Shown: positions 44,489-54,059, numbered from the stretch's first letter. The stretch is 64,000 bases of DNA from Nitrospirota bacterium (GCA_009773185.1 WPIF01000015.1:1-64000), one strand, 5' to 3'. The notes: generated by a model not told the origin, from the sequence alone. Made by a program: numbers and translations.

Positions 44489-45984
44489 TTAAGATGAAGG
44501 TACTGTTTCTTAACCCTCCCTTTATGAGCAGATACGGCAAGTTCTCGCGTGAGCAGCGCAGTCCGGCTGTTACGAAGAGCGGGACATTTTATTATCCCAT
44601 GTGGCTCTGTTATGCAGCAGGGTTGCTTGAAAAAAACGGCTTTGAGGTCAAGGTCATTGATGCGCCTGCAAAGAGGATGGGCCTTGATGAAGTGCTCCTG
44701 GCAGCAAAGGATTTTTCACCTTCACTCACGGTGGTGGACACCTCTACGCCAAGCATATCTAATGATGTGAGTGTTGCGGTTGAAATAAAAAAGAATACAG
44801 GGAGCTTTGTTGTTCTGGTGGGTACCCATCCCTCTGCCCTGCCTGTGGAAACGCTGAAGATAAATGAATCAGTTGATGCAGTAGTGAGGAGGGAGTATGA
44901 GCATACTGTCCTTGAGCTTGCATCTCTGATAAAAGGCGGAACAGTAAATAAGGAAGGCCTGGGCAGGATAGACGGCCTTACTTTCAGATGGGACGGGGAG
45001 ATAATTGGGAACAAGGACAGAACATTGTCTGAAGACCTCGATTTCCTTCCATTTGTCAGTGATATATACAGAAGGCATCTGGATTACAGAGATTATTTTT
45101 ATGCTCACAGCAGGTATCCTATCATCACACTGATAACCGGAAGGGGTTGTCCGCACCACTGTGTTTACTGCCTTTATCCCCAGACCTTTAACGGCCATAA
45201 ATTGAGATACAGGAGCATTAAGAATGTCGTTGATGAAATAGAGTACTGCCTTAATAATTTTCCCGGCCTTAAGGAGATAATGTTTGAGGATGATACCCTT
45301 ACAGTCAATAAAAAAAGGGCAGTTGAATTTGCAGAAGAGATTCTCAGGAGAGGCCTGAAATTCCAGTGGTCTGCCAATTCCCGCGCAGATGTAGACCTTG
45401 AGACCATGAAGGCATTGAAAAAGGCAGGTGCAAGGCTTTTCTGTGTAGGGATAGAAAGCGGCGACCAGAGCGTTCTTGATTCGATGAAGAAAAGGCTGAC
45501 AGTTTCACAGATTAAGAAATTCTTTGGCGATGCAAAAAAAGCAGGCATATTGATACATGGGTGTTTTCTTGTGGGTAATCCCGGGGAAACCAAGGAGACG
45601 CTTCAGCGGACCCTTGAACTTGCGCTTGAACTTAACCCTGATACCGCGCAGTTTTTCCCTATAATGATATATCCGGGAACCGAGGCCTATAACTGGGCCA
45701 GAGAGAATAAATATCTGACGACAGAAGATTTCAATGAATGGCTGACCCCTGAGGGGCTCCATAACTGTGTGATATCAAGGCCCGGCCTGTCAAATTATGA
45801 ACTTGTTGAATTTTGTGATGTTGCCAGGCAGAAGTTCTATATGAGGCTGTCTTACATAGCAAAAAAATTCATACAGGGGCTTTCCAACCCCAATGAGCTG
45901 AAGAGGCTTTCCAAGGGAGCAGTGACGCTCTCAAAACATATTCTGAAAGGGTCTCTGAAAAGTAAGAAGGCAAGGAATTGCTGA
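44485..45984 (+). CDS. B12-binding domain radical SAM protein
   Basis: 499 residues starting at GTG within the stop of the preceding gene; an ATG at 44494 is an alternative. The B12-type domain has KVLFLNPPFMSRYGKF, VVDTSTPSIS and VLVGTHPSALPVE. The CxxxCxxC motif is Cys222, Cys226 and Cys229 (TGRGCPHHCVYCLYP), with IMFEDDTLTVNKKR and FCVGIESGDQS following. Tandem with the 43052 gene but not a recent duplicate. The next gene is a GT2 transferase only 1 bp away. Confidence 0.85.
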   Translation: MIKMKVLFLNPPFMSRYGKFSREQRSPAVTKSGTFYYPMWLCYAAGLLEKNGFEVKVIDAPAKRMGLDEVLLAAKDFSPSLTVVDTSTPSISNDVSVAVEIKKNTGSFVVLVGTHPSALPVETLKINESVDAVVRREYEHTVLELASLIKGGTVNKEGLGRIDGLTFRWDGEIIGNKDRTLSEDLDFLPFVSDIYRRHLDYRDYFYAHSRYPIITLITGRGCPHHCVYCLYPQTFNGHKLRYRSIKNVVDEIEYCLNNFPGLKEIMFEDDTLTVNKKRAVEFAEEILRRGLKFQWSANSRADVDLETMKALKKAGARLFCVGIESGDQSVLDSMKKRLTVSQIKKFFGDAKKAGILIHGCFLVGNPGETKETLQRTLELALELNPDTAQFFPIMIYPGTEAYNWARENKYLTTEDFNEWLTPEGLHNCVISRPGLSNYELVEFCDVARQKFYMRLSYIAKKFIQGLSNPNELKRLSKGAVTLSKHILKGSLKSKKARNC

Positions 45985-45985
45985 T

Positions 45986-46954
45986 ATGGTCTCTGTAGTT
46001 ATTCCGGCCTATAATGCAGAAAAGACAATAGCCGCTTGTCTTACCTCCCTTATGAAACAGGATTATCCAGGAGATTATGAGGTCATTGTCGTTGATGACG
46101 GCTCTTCAGATTCTACTCCGAATATTGTTTCAGGATATGAACGGGTAAGGCTCATAAAGCAGGAAAACGCAGGCCCTGCTGCCGCAAGGAATAAAGGCGC
46201 TGCTGCTGCAAAGGGAGAAATAATTCTTTTTACGGATTCTGACTGTGTTCCTGAAGGCAACTGGATTAAAGAGATGGTTAACCCTTTTAAAGACAACAGG
46301 GATGTAGTCGGCGTCAAGGGACGGTATAAGACAAAACAGAAAGAGACAACAGCAAGATTTGTTCAGTTTGAGTATGAAGATAAATACCGTTATATGCAGA
46401 AAGATAAATACATAGACTTTATAGATACCTATTCGGCAGGATTTAAAAGGGAAATCTTTTTGGAGATGCGCGGGTATGATACTGAATTCCCGGTTGCATG
46501 CGCTGAGGATGTGGAACTGTCTTTCAGATTATCAAAAAAAGGATATAAGATGATATTCAATCCCAATGCTGTGGTTTATCATATTCATCCTGCAGGGTTA
46601 AAGGATTACCTCAGGAAAAAATATAAATTTGCCTATTGGAGAATCGTTGCAGTTAAAAAAAATCCCGAAAAAATAGTAAAGGACTCGCATACCCCTCAGG
46701 TAATGAAACTTCAGGTTCTTTTTCCTCCCGCTGTTTTGGGAAGCGCCTTACTGTCTGTTGCCTATAACCGCCTTATGTGTTTTTCTTTGTTATGTTTTTT
46801 TGTGTTTATTTTAACAACGATTCCTTTTACAATCAGGACGGGCAAAAAAGACTTAATGGTTGGATTAATATCCCCGGTATTTTTATTTTTGCGGTCGCTG
46901 TCCCAATTCTTTGGCATATTGGGCGGGATTACATATATCTTTAAGAATAAATAG
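45986..46954 (+). CDS. Family 2 glycosyltransferase
   Basis: 322 residues. GT-A fold with VVIPAYNAEKTIAACL, VIVVDDGSSDSTPNI, AGPAAARNKGA and the metal-binding LFTDSDCVPEGNW, then PVACAEDVELSFRLSKKGYK (ED and the acceptor-loop residues) and VYHIHPAG. Two or three hydrophobic segments near the end (SALLSVAYNRL, FFVFILTTIPF) anchor it in the membrane. It is the last + strand gene before a 47-bp gap and a convergent gene cluster. Sugar unknown. Confidence 0.85.
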   Translation: MVSVVIPAYNAEKTIAACLTSLMKQDYPGDYEVIVVDDGSSDSTPNIVSGYERVRLIKQENAGPAAARNKGAAAAKGEIILFTDSDCVPEGNWIKEMVNPFKDNRDVVGVKGRYKTKQKETTARFVQFEYEDKYRYMQKDKYIDFIDTYSAGFKREIFLEMRGYDTEFPVACAEDVELSFRLSKKGYKMIFNPNAVVYHIHPAGLKDYLRKKYKFAYWRIVAVKKNPEKIVKDSHTPQVMKLQVLFPPAVLGSALLSVAYNRLMCFSLLCFFVFILTTIPFTIRTGKKDLMVGLISPVFLFLRSLSQFFGILGGITYIFKNK

Positions 46955-47001
46955 TTTAAGAAATAATTTAGCCGAACTAAAAATGCAGATGTTGTTTTAG
47001 G

Positions 47002-48309
47002 TTAAAGCCGCCAGTAATTTAGCCCCGCAGACAAAGCCGCCTCTTTTTTGTACAGCCCTTTGACGTCTATGAGCAAAGGATTGCTATTGCAGAGCCCCTT
47101 GAGATACTTCAGTGAGAAACCGGCATATGCCTTGTGTCTTACAGCAACAACCACGCCGTCATAAGGTTTTTTGTTTTCCGGTTTATGTATGAGTTTAATG
47201 CCGTATTCTTTTACTACATCTTTATGGCTGGCGTACTGGTCATGGACGTATGGAGAAACACCATACTCCTTTAACTCATTATAAATATCTATTACTCGCG
47301 TATTCCTTATGTCTTTTATATCATCCTTGAAGGTGAAGCCGAGTATAAGGATTTTACTGCCTTTTACGGCCCTGCCTGATTTTATCAGATGTTTTATGGT
47401 CTGCTCGGCTATATATTTACCCATGCTGTCGTTAATGCGCCTTCCGGCGAGGATAACCTCCGGATGGTAGCCGATGGATTGCGCCTTAAAGGTCAGGTAA
47501 TAGGGGTCAACGCCTATGCAATGGCCGCCTACAAGACCGGGCTCGAACCTGAGAAAGTTCCACTTTGTTGACGCAGCATCCAGGACGTCCCTTGTATCCA
47601 GCCCGATCTTATGGAATATGATGGCAAGTTCATTTATCAGTGCTATATTAAGATCTCTCTGTATATTTTCTATGACCTTTGCAGCCTCGGCGGTCCTGAT
47701 ATCAGGGGCCTTGTGAATCCCTGCCTTTACAACAAGGCCGTATACATGCGCAAGTAATTCTGCAGTCTCCCTGTCTTTGCCTGCCACTACCTTTATGATG
47801 TTTGGAAGGTTATGTACTTTATCTCCCGGGTTTATTCTCTCAGGCGAATAGCCGACACTAAAGTCCTTTCCGCATTTCAATCCTGAATATCGCTCGATGA
47901 CAGGCACGCAAAATTCTTCTGTAACCCCCGGATATACCGTGGATTCAAACACGACAGTAGAGCCTTTCCTGAGATTTTCTCCGATGAGTCTTGATGCTGA
48001 CTCAAGTGGCTTTAAATCAGGTATCTTATGTTCGTCTATTGGCGTCGGGACTGCCACTATGATTATCGAGGCCTCTTTAAGCCTTCTGGGGTCTGCTGTA
48101 AAATCTATACGGGCCTTTTTTAAATCTTTACCGGCAGTCTCGCCTGTAATATCTATGCCCTTTGAAAGTTCTTCGATCCGCTGTTTTTTGACGTCAAAGC
48201 CTATAACCTTGCCTAAAACTTTTCCAAACTCAACTGCCAGCGGCAGGCCTACATATCCAAGGCCAACAATTGCAATTGCCTTTTTACCTCTTTTAAGATT
48301 ATCTATCAT
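47002..48309 (-). CDS. tviB: TviB/WbpA-like UDP-HexNAc 6-dehydrogenase
   Basis: 435 residues. NAD-binding IAIVGLGYVGLPLAVEFGK at the start, VAVPTPIDEHKIPDL, STVYPGVTEEFCVPV, GYSPERINPGDK and the catalytic-cysteine block GGHCIGVDPYYLTFKAQ (Cys264), then ILGFTFKDDIKDIRNT. It oxidises C6 of UDP-GlcNAc or UDP-GalNAc to the uronic acid, as TviB does for Vi antigen. It faces the end of the + strand cluster and is the most distal gene of the - strand block, but the 165-bp gap upstream may hold its own promoter. Confidence 0.85.
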   Translation of the reverse strand: MIDNLKRGKKAIAIVGLGYVGLPLAVEFGKVLGKVIGFDVKKQRIEELSKGIDITGETAGKDLKKARIDFTADPRRLKEASIIIVAVPTPIDEHKIPDLKPLESASRLIGENLRKGSTVVFESTVYPGVTEEFCVPVIERYSGLKCGKDFSVGYSPERINPGDKVHNLPNIIKVVAGKDRETAELLAHVYGLVVKAGIHKAPDIRTAEAAKVIENIQRDLNIALINELAIIFHKIGLDTRDVLDAASTKWNFLRFEPGLVGGHCIGVDPYYLTFKAQSIGYHPEVILAGRRINDSMGKYIAEQTIKHLIKSGRAVKGSKILILGFTFKDDIKDIRNTRVIDIYNELKEYGVSPYVHDQYASHKDVVKEYGIKLIHKPENKKPYDGVVVAVRHKAYAGFSLKYLKGLCNSNPLLIDVKGLYKKEAALSAGLNYWRL

Positions 48310-48474
48310 CTTTCACTTTCTCCCATAAAAAATCATAATATCTTTTTTCAGAAATAAGGCAGGTCGTTGCGACTCGTCTACGACCCATGGGCAACCGAGC
48401 TCCTATCATAAAATCCTCAGCATCAAACCGAGCATTGAGATTTTAATATATAGCTGAAGAGAAATCAAGGAAAC
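48310..48474. other. 165-bp gap upstream of tviB
   Basis: Between the tviB start and the GT9 gene. It holds a possible stem (GGTCGT...ACGACC, around 48362-48385) and a second copy of the 12-mer AACCGAGCATTG, which otherwise marks the 3' end of the GT9 gene at 48477-48488. I see no convincing promoter hexamers or open frame. Confidence 0.3.
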
Positions 48475-49488
48475 TTAACCGAGCATTGTGCTTATGGCGG
48501 CAAATACATCATTGACAGATACATTAGAGGCATCTTTTCCATCTGTCAGGATTACATGTCTTGTGCCCCATGGCGCCCAGCTTTTTGGATTAGTTGAACC
48601 CCATACCGTGACAATGGGTTTTTGCAGCGCTGCGGCTATGTGCATCGCCCCTCCGTCACAACAGACAACAAGACTGCTCAGGCTCAGGGCTGAGATAAGC
48701 TCTCCAAGCTTGGTTGTTTTACAGGCAATTGGCTTTGGTTTCAGGGAATTTTTGATGAACTCTGCTTTTTCATCGTCTCCGGGGTGATATATATTTTTTT
48801 CGCTCCCCGGCGACCATAAAAGCAATATCGCGGCATTGTACCGGTCTAATATAAGTTTCCCAAGTTCCATGAATTTTTCGGCAGGCCATCTGTTTTCCGG
48901 GCGCCTGCTGCTTATATGGAAAGCTATTAGATATTTTTCCTTGCTGAAGCCTGATGCATTTAAAATATCCTGAACCTTCCGCACCTCATCTCCTGAAGGG
49001 AATATCCTTAACTGCTGCGGGGCGCCGTTTATGCCAAGACAGGATAATAAATTAAAAGTTTTTTCTGCTTCATGGAGTATTTCTTCAGGCTCGTACAAAG
49101 GCATATTATAGAACTTTGATTTCATCCCTTTTTTTAAATATCCAATCCTTTTTTTTGCGCCTGTAATAAATGTATATCTGGCAAGCCTCGGAGAGTATGA
49201 ACCGCATCCTATTGCGGCATCATATTTTTCTTTCCGTATTTTGTGTAAGACCTTTAAATTATTTAACCATACAGAAATCTTGTTTTTTTCAGGGGCATGT
49301 TTTGCTTTTTCATAGGTGTAAATTTCGTTTATATCCGGATTGTTTCTTATGGCGTCAACATTGTATGTGTTTACCAGTATCCCGATCCTTGCATCAGGGT
49401 AATGATTCCTTACTGCATGGATTGCGGGTGTGGTGCAGACGAGGTCGCCTATGTTGTCACGGCGGATAAAGAGAATTTTTTTTACCAT
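48475..49488 (-). CDS. Family 9 glycosyltransferase (heptosyltransferase-like) 1
   Basis: 337 residues. KILFIRRDNIGDLVCTTPAIHAVR at the N-terminus and VVCCDGGAMHIAAALQKPIVTVWG near the C-terminus are the two hallmark blocks of the GT9/ADP-heptose-LPS heptosyltransferase family. A typical length, and no cofactor loops are missing. It starts 1 bp after the ligase gene. Three GT9 proteins in this - strand block suggest LPS core or similar heptose-rich assembly. Confidence 0.85.
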   Translation of the reverse strand: MVKKILFIRRDNIGDLVCTTPAIHAVRNHYPDARIGILVNTYNVDAIRNNPDINEIYTYEKAKHAPEKNKISVWLNNLKVLHKIRKEKYDAAIGCGSYSPRLARYTFITGAKKRIGYLKKGMKSKFYNMPLYEPEEILHEAEKTFNLLSCLGINGAPQQLRIFPSGDEVRKVQDILNASGFSKEKYLIAFHISSRRPENRWPAEKFMELGKLILDRYNAAILLLWSPGSEKNIYHPGDDEKAEFIKNSLKPKPIACKTTKLGELISALSLSSLVVCCDGGAMHIAAALQKPIVTVWGSTNPKSWAPWGTRHVILTDGKDASNVSVNDVFAAISTMLG

Positions 49489-49489
49489 G

Positions 49490-50776
49490 CTATCTATTTA
49501 TAACCGTTTTTTCCTTTGGAAGTCTGTTCATGACAGCCATTCCCATACCGAGGAGCAGCATGAAAAGCAGTTTGCTGTCATCGCCGTCAAAACTTCCGAA
49601 GAAATTATTGACCCAGTATCCGCACATCATTGTCAGCAGAGCTGCTGACAGGTAGCGGGACAGGTTATCCGAAGATTTTTTCCAATTTTTAAAACAGACC
49701 CAAATAAAAGCGCCTATCATCCAGAGAAAGATTATAAGGCCCTGCACGCCAAGCTCAAAAGCCATGCCTATAAAGGTGTTATGTACCTGAGGGTAAATGA
49801 AGTGTTCATTTTTTTCATTCCTGACAACCTTAGCAAAGAGGAAGCGGCTGTACCCATGTGCATGAAATGGGTTTTCAGATATTTTTTGAATTGCAGTCTT
49901 CCACATTGCAAGCCTCTTTTCCACAGCCTTGGCAGAGGGGCCGGCTATTTGTTCAGGGGCCATTTTAAGATATTCCCGGAACGACGGTATCTTGTAGGCA
50001 TGATCTTCCCTGAACATCTTTTTCTCTGCATATACAAGGGTTGCCGTGAGGATGAAGACGGCAATCAAAAAACTCCATATCCATCGTTTCTCAGACAGCA
50101 AAAGGGCGATTATCATTACAGCCTGAACCCATAATGCAACTACAGCTGCGCGGGTAAAGGTTATGTGCAGGGCTGCCATATTGACTATAAGCAGGACTGA
50201 AAGACCGATGCGCTGCCAGCGATTTTTAAAATAAGACAGCCCCCAGAAAAGAAACGGGATGACCATTGTATGATATAAACCTGCGACCTCTCCGCCTCCG
50301 GGGTCTCTTAACCCCCCGGCGCGATAGTCATCACCTGTCCATGAGCCTCCATGTTTTTGGAAGTCATAGAACGAATAAATGCTGAAAACAAGGCTTCCTA
50401 AAAAAAGGATTTTCAGCAGTAAGGCCGCATTTCTTTCTTTTCTTATTGAAAGATATACCGTATAAAAAAGGATTATCGGAGTAATTAACTCTCCCCATAT
50501 TTCTTTCAGGCTTTGGTGCTGGTCAACCGAGGTAATTAAAGAGGCAGCTGCAACTGCAAAAAATGCCAGGAATTTCCATTCAAACGATGTATTGACCCAG
50601 ATTAAATTTTTTGTAAGAGAGTATCTCAGGATTAATAAGATTATTGGTATGTACAGGGCAAGGGAGCGGATAGTTGCTGTATGGGCAACCGGCAGTATAA
50701 ATATCAGAATGCCCAGGCACAGCATAATAGCATTGTCAATCCATAGGACACTCCTGTCATCTTCCCTTGTTGTCAT
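49490..50776 (-). CDS. O-antigen ligase/polymerase family membrane protein
   Basis: 428 residues with ~10-11 membrane segments. The Wzy_C-type signature is HNTFIGMAFELGVQGLIIFL after a large loop (residues ~240-305), and HITFTRAAVVALW matches the ligase family pattern with the functional arginine. It would join the finished polysaccharide to lipid A-core (WaaL role) or polymerise repeat units. Its position with GT9 and GT4 genes supports either. It is only 1 bp from the GT9 gene downstream. Confidence 0.8.
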   Translation of the reverse strand: MTTREDDRSVLWIDNAIMLCLGILIFILPVAHTATIRSLALYIPIILLILRYSLTKNLIWVNTSFEWKFLAFFAVAAASLITSVDQHQSLKEIWGELITPIILFYTVYLSIRKERNAALLLKILFLGSLVFSIYSFYDFQKHGGSWTGDDYRAGGLRDPGGGEVAGLYHTMVIPFLFWGLSYFKNRWQRIGLSVLLIVNMAALHITFTRAAVVALWVQAVMIIALLLSEKRWIWSFLIAVFILTATLVYAEKKMFREDHAYKIPSFREYLKMAPEQIAGPSAKAVEKRLAMWKTAIQKISENPFHAHGYSRFLFAKVVRNEKNEHFIYPQVHNTFIGMAFELGVQGLIIFLWMIGAFIWVCFKNWKKSSDNLSRYLSAALLTMMCGYWVNNFFGSFDGDDSKLLFMLLLGMGMAVMNRLPKEKTVINR

Positions 50777-50819
50777 CTGTTTGGTATATTACATTGTCCC
50801 TGAATTTATGGTCAAATAA

Positions 50820-51878
50820 TTATTGCAGGCTATTAACCCGGATTTTATTTAGTAAATACGCCATTTTGTTTTTATATGTTTCCAGGCTTAAAGTCCTCTT
50901 ATATCCATTCAATGCAATCCGTTCCCTTTCATCCTCATTCTTCAGGTAATATGACAGTTTATCCTTCAATTCAGAGACATCCTTAAAGGTCTCGATTTCT
51001 TCGCCGGGTTTAAAATATTCTGCCAGGGCATCTGAATAATCAGTAAGAAGAAAGGCGCCGCAAGCGGGAATATCAAAAATCCTCAGATTGAGGCCGGAGA
51101 GATTGGCCGTATCCCATTGGGATATATTCAATGCTATTTTGGTCTTATTATATAATCCGGCAAGTTCTTCTCCCCAAACCCCTTTCTTTTTTATCATTGA
51201 CCTTACGCGCAAATCAAAAAAGTTTTTTTTCAGCCACTTCGGGCCGTATATGGCAACAGGATAATCTTTTAATGCATTAATAATATCCTGTCTTTTTCTG
51301 GACCAGCCCCCAACAAAGACAACATCATGGTTATATTGTTTTTGGCCGTTGTCAGAAAGCTGCCTGTAAAGAATATTGTCTACTGCCAGCGCCGGCAAGT
51401 ATTCGATTTTATCTTTACTTGAGTAACCGTCTTTATGTATACAAAAAAAATGGTCATACAGTTTTGCCTCGGAAGTCATAATGTCAAACCATTTAGGCCC
51501 CTTGACCCACCATCCGACAATTTTTTTAATCCCGTATTTATCTCTTAGATAGTTTAAATATTCTCCGCCAAAGCCATGCCCGCGCATGACAAAAAGTATA
51601 TCAGGCCTGAAATTACTCAATGTTTTTTCCAGCAATTTTTCCCTGAAGTTTTGATTATTCCATCGAGAGCCTTTTAGTAAATCTATTTGCTTCAGCCCCA
51701 TATTCCACAATATCTTGTTGGCGGGTTTTAAAAAAGATTCAGCCGGGCTGTTAACGCCGCTGTCAAAACAGAGGACTTCACAGCCAAGCGCCTGCAGCGC
51801 CCTTGCGCAGGACGCTCCGAGCGGAATGTTGTTTGTGTTAAAAAAGTAGCTTATGGCTATTCGGGGATATTTTTTCAT
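50820..51878 (-). CDS. CgeB-like glycosyltransferase
   Basis: 352 residues. The C-terminal LNLRIFDIPACGAFLLTDYSDALAEYFKPG is the standard CgeB/GT1_2 block (COG4641), with LKDKLSYYLKNEDERERIA following. The N-terminal half has HDVVFVGGW and DILFVMRGHGFG. It overlaps the upstream GT4 gene by 4 bp. Donor and acceptor unknown. Confidence 0.8.
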   Translation of the reverse strand: MKKYPRIAISYFFNTNNIPLGASCARALQALGCEVLCFDSGVNSPAESFLKPANKILWNMGLKQIDLLKGSRWNNQNFREKLLEKTLSNFRPDILFVMRGHGFGGEYLNYLRDKYGIKKIVGWWVKGPKWFDIMTSEAKLYDHFFCIHKDGYSSKDKIEYLPALAVDNILYRQLSDNGQKQYNHDVVFVGGWSRKRQDIINALKDYPVAIYGPKWLKKNFFDLRVRSMIKKKGVWGEELAGLYNKTKIALNISQWDTANLSGLNLRIFDIPACGAFLLTDYSDALAEYFKPGEEIETFKDVSELKDKLSYYLKNEDERERIALNGYKRTLSLETYKNKMAYLLNKIRVNSLQ

Positions 51879-52990
51879 ATAGTATGCTCTTTTCTGAATC
51901 GTTCCAGAAAATCATACAATTTTTCACTCAGGATTTTATAGTCTCTTTGTTCCTTTATAACCTGTTTGCCTTTAGCGCCCATTTCAAATAATCTATTATT
52001 GGGTGCGGCTAAAATCTCTCTCATGGTTTTTTTGATGCTCTCTTTTGTGAAATCACAAAAGAAGGCGCTTTCATTATCAAAAAGTGAAACATATTCCGGC
52101 AGATAATTAACCAGTGCGGGAAGCCCTAAGCTGTAATATTCCAGGGTTTTTGTAGGCGAAGAAACGCGGTACAGCCTGTTGTCAGGGATTAATCCGATCC
52201 CGATATCATAATCCGTTATTTTCCGGAAAAGTTCGTTCCTTGGAAGCGCGGGATATATGTTTATTCTTTTATCACCCATGCTTTTAATCTTCCTGGTTAT
52301 TTCATTGTCACTCTGTGTATAAATATCAAGCACAAAATCTTCTTTCAGTTCTGAAAGGGCTTCGGCAACTAAATCTGTTTCTCTCAGGTGATCAACTGTC
52401 CCTGTATAAATTAATTTTCTGGTGGCATTATTATTTGGCCTGCATGAGGGCAGGCTGTCAAAATCAACACCCATGGGAAGAGGAAAATAGTCTATAATAA
52501 TGTCCTGATAAAAAGTCTTTTTGAATTCCTCTGACATAACTATAAGAAAATCACATTGCCTTGCGAGTTTTTTTTCCAGATGTGTTTTTAACTTATATTC
52601 GATAGTTTTCCTGAAAACAGCTTTATGTTCTTCCTGCGCCTCAAAAAATCTTCTGAAGGTGTGAGGGAATGAGTGCCAGAATCCGATGCGGAAATTGTAT
52701 GTAGTCTTATTCTTCAACAGGTCTTTGAGTACAGAGAAAAAGTTTCTTGCAATTACAATATCTACTTCCTTCAGGTTTATGAGGTTATTTAATTCTTTGC
52801 AGATATTTTTTCTTTTATATGAGTAAGGGATATATATTTTATTGTTGCTTTTAATAATGCTCTGGCCCAGGGTTTTCGAGAAATAGACAATATAGACTTC
52901 ACATCTCTCTTTGAGGTATGAGCCAAAAATACCTTCGATTGAAGAGTGATTTGAGTTTTCAGATTGATCTGTTATGCATAAAATCTTCAT
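51875..52990 (-). CDS. GT4-like glycosyltransferase 1
   Basis: About 371 residues from the ATG at 52990 (MKILCITDQSEN); an in-frame ATG at 53008 adds six residues and neither has a clear ribosome site. GT-B fold with RKLIYTGTVDHLRETDLVAEAL at the start of the donor domain and SSPTKTLEYYSLGLPALVNYLPEY carrying the EX7E-like acidic residue. Overlaps the end of the upstream GT9 gene by 32 bp. Confidence 0.78.
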   Translation of the reverse strand: MKILCITDQSENSNHSSIEGIFGSYLKERCEVYIVYFSKTLGQSIIKSNNKIYIPYSYKRKNICKELNNLINLKEVDIVIARNFFSVLKDLLKNKTTYNFRIGFWHSFPHTFRRFFEAQEEHKAVFRKTIEYKLKTHLEKKLARQCDFLIVMSEEFKKTFYQDIIIDYFPLPMGVDFDSLPSCRPNNNATRKLIYTGTVDHLRETDLVAEALSELKEDFVLDIYTQSDNEITRKIKSMGDKRINIYPALPRNELFRKITDYDIGIGLIPDNRLYRVSSPTKTLEYYSLGLPALVNYLPEYVSLFDNESAFFCDFTKESIKKTMREILAAPNNRLFEMGAKGKQVIKEQRDYKILSEKLYDFLERFRKEHTI

Positions 52991-54059
52991 ACTGGGCGAA
53001 AACCTCATCTGGCATTATTAACTTCATGGCGCTGTCGTCTCTTTGTTTTTTAGACAGCTTTGCGGCAAAACGGCCGTCTTTCTGGATAATCCGGTGTATT
53101 TGCAGATCCTGATACGGGCCTGTCACATTGCTGTCAGCAGATGAAAAAAGAGAGATCGTCGGGACTTTTATCGCTACGGCAAGGTGCATGGGGCCGGTAT
53201 CGCCGGTAATTAAAAGGCGCATTTTTTTTATGAGGCAAGGCAGCTCGTCAATCTTGAATTTGCCGCAGCAATTGATTACTCTATTGCCGCATGCGCTGAC
53301 TATTTGCTCTCCCAAATCATATTCTTTTTTTACCCCTGTAATCACTATCTGTGCGGAATGGTTCATGCCCAATATTTTTTTTGCCAGGGCAATAAAGTTC
53401 TCTATGGGCCACATATTATAAATATGTGATGCGCCAATCTGGAATCCAACGATGTCTGTTGTATTGCCTAAAGAGGCCTCAATTTTCGCTTCTGCTGTTT
53501 TATTGTCTATCGGAGGAATTTCCATGGTTTTTTCAATAATGGTTCCTCCTATCATCCTGACCAGGTCGAGCCTGTCTTCAATGGTATGCTGATATTTTTG
53601 TTCAAAATCGAATGCCAGGTATTTTTTGTGGGGGCTTTTTGTAGGATGCTTCAGGATAAAATTTGCGCCGCTTAAAACTGAAAATGCAATATCCTGAGGG
53701 CCGTTTCCGTGAAAGATTAAAACTGCCTCGGGCTTTTTCTCCCTGATTTCTCCCAGCGTTTTAAGGAATTTTTTATATCCGCCGTAGTACAGGATAATAT
53801 TATCCGCATATTTAAAGTTTTTGAATAAGGGAGCAATATTTTTATTGATGAGGGTTGTTATCTCTGCTTCCGGGAATGATTTCCTGAGGCTTTTCATTGC
53901 AGGAGTAGAGAGAAGGGTATCCCCGAGTGCCGTAGAAGAAATAACCAGAAAGCGTTTGGGGCTGAAATTCAAATCTCCGATCTTTTTTAGCTGGTTAGAG
54001 TATTTTCCAATATGCTTTTTAATATAGAGGTCTAATACTTTATGAAAGAATCTGTTCAT
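52959..54059 (-). CDS. Family 9 glycosyltransferase 2
   Basis: About 366 residues from the ATG at 54059, which overlaps the stop of the deacetylase gene (ATGA), a convincing start; a longer frame to 54131 would lie inside that gene. FLVISSTALGDTLLSTPAMKSLRK and LITGDTGPMHLAVAIKVPTISLF are the GT9 hallmark blocks. The N-terminal ~35 residues are a basic extension. Probably adds heptose or a related sugar to the LPS core. Confidence 0.83.
   Translation of the reverse strand: MNRFFHKVLDLYIKKHIGKYSNQLKKIGDLNFSPKRFLVISSTALGDTLLSTPAMKSLRKSFPEAEITTLINKNIAPLFKNFKYADNIILYYGGYKKFLKTLGEIREKKPEAVLIFHGNGPQDIAFSVLSGANFILKHPTKSPHKKYLAFDFEQKYQHTIEDRLDLVRMIGGTIIEKTMEIPPIDNKTAEAKIEASLGNTTDIVGFQIGASHIYNMWPIENFIALAKKILGMNHSAQIVITGVKKEYDLGEQIVSACGNRVINCCGKFKIDELPCLIKKMRLLITGDTGPMHLAVAIKVPTISLFSSADSNVTGPYQDLQIHRIIQKDGRFAAKLSKKQRDDSAMKLIMPDEVFAQYEDFMHNRSI

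Noticed and set aside
46955-47001. Bidirectional terminator between convergent genes
   Set aside because: Only a 5-bp AT-rich stem (TTTAG...CTAAA) is present, too weak to call.
48362-48385. A third copy of the 28-bp palindromic element near 48.37 kb
   Set aside because: It shares only GCGACTCG-like letters with elements A and B; the stems do not match, and 7-bp flanks are absent.
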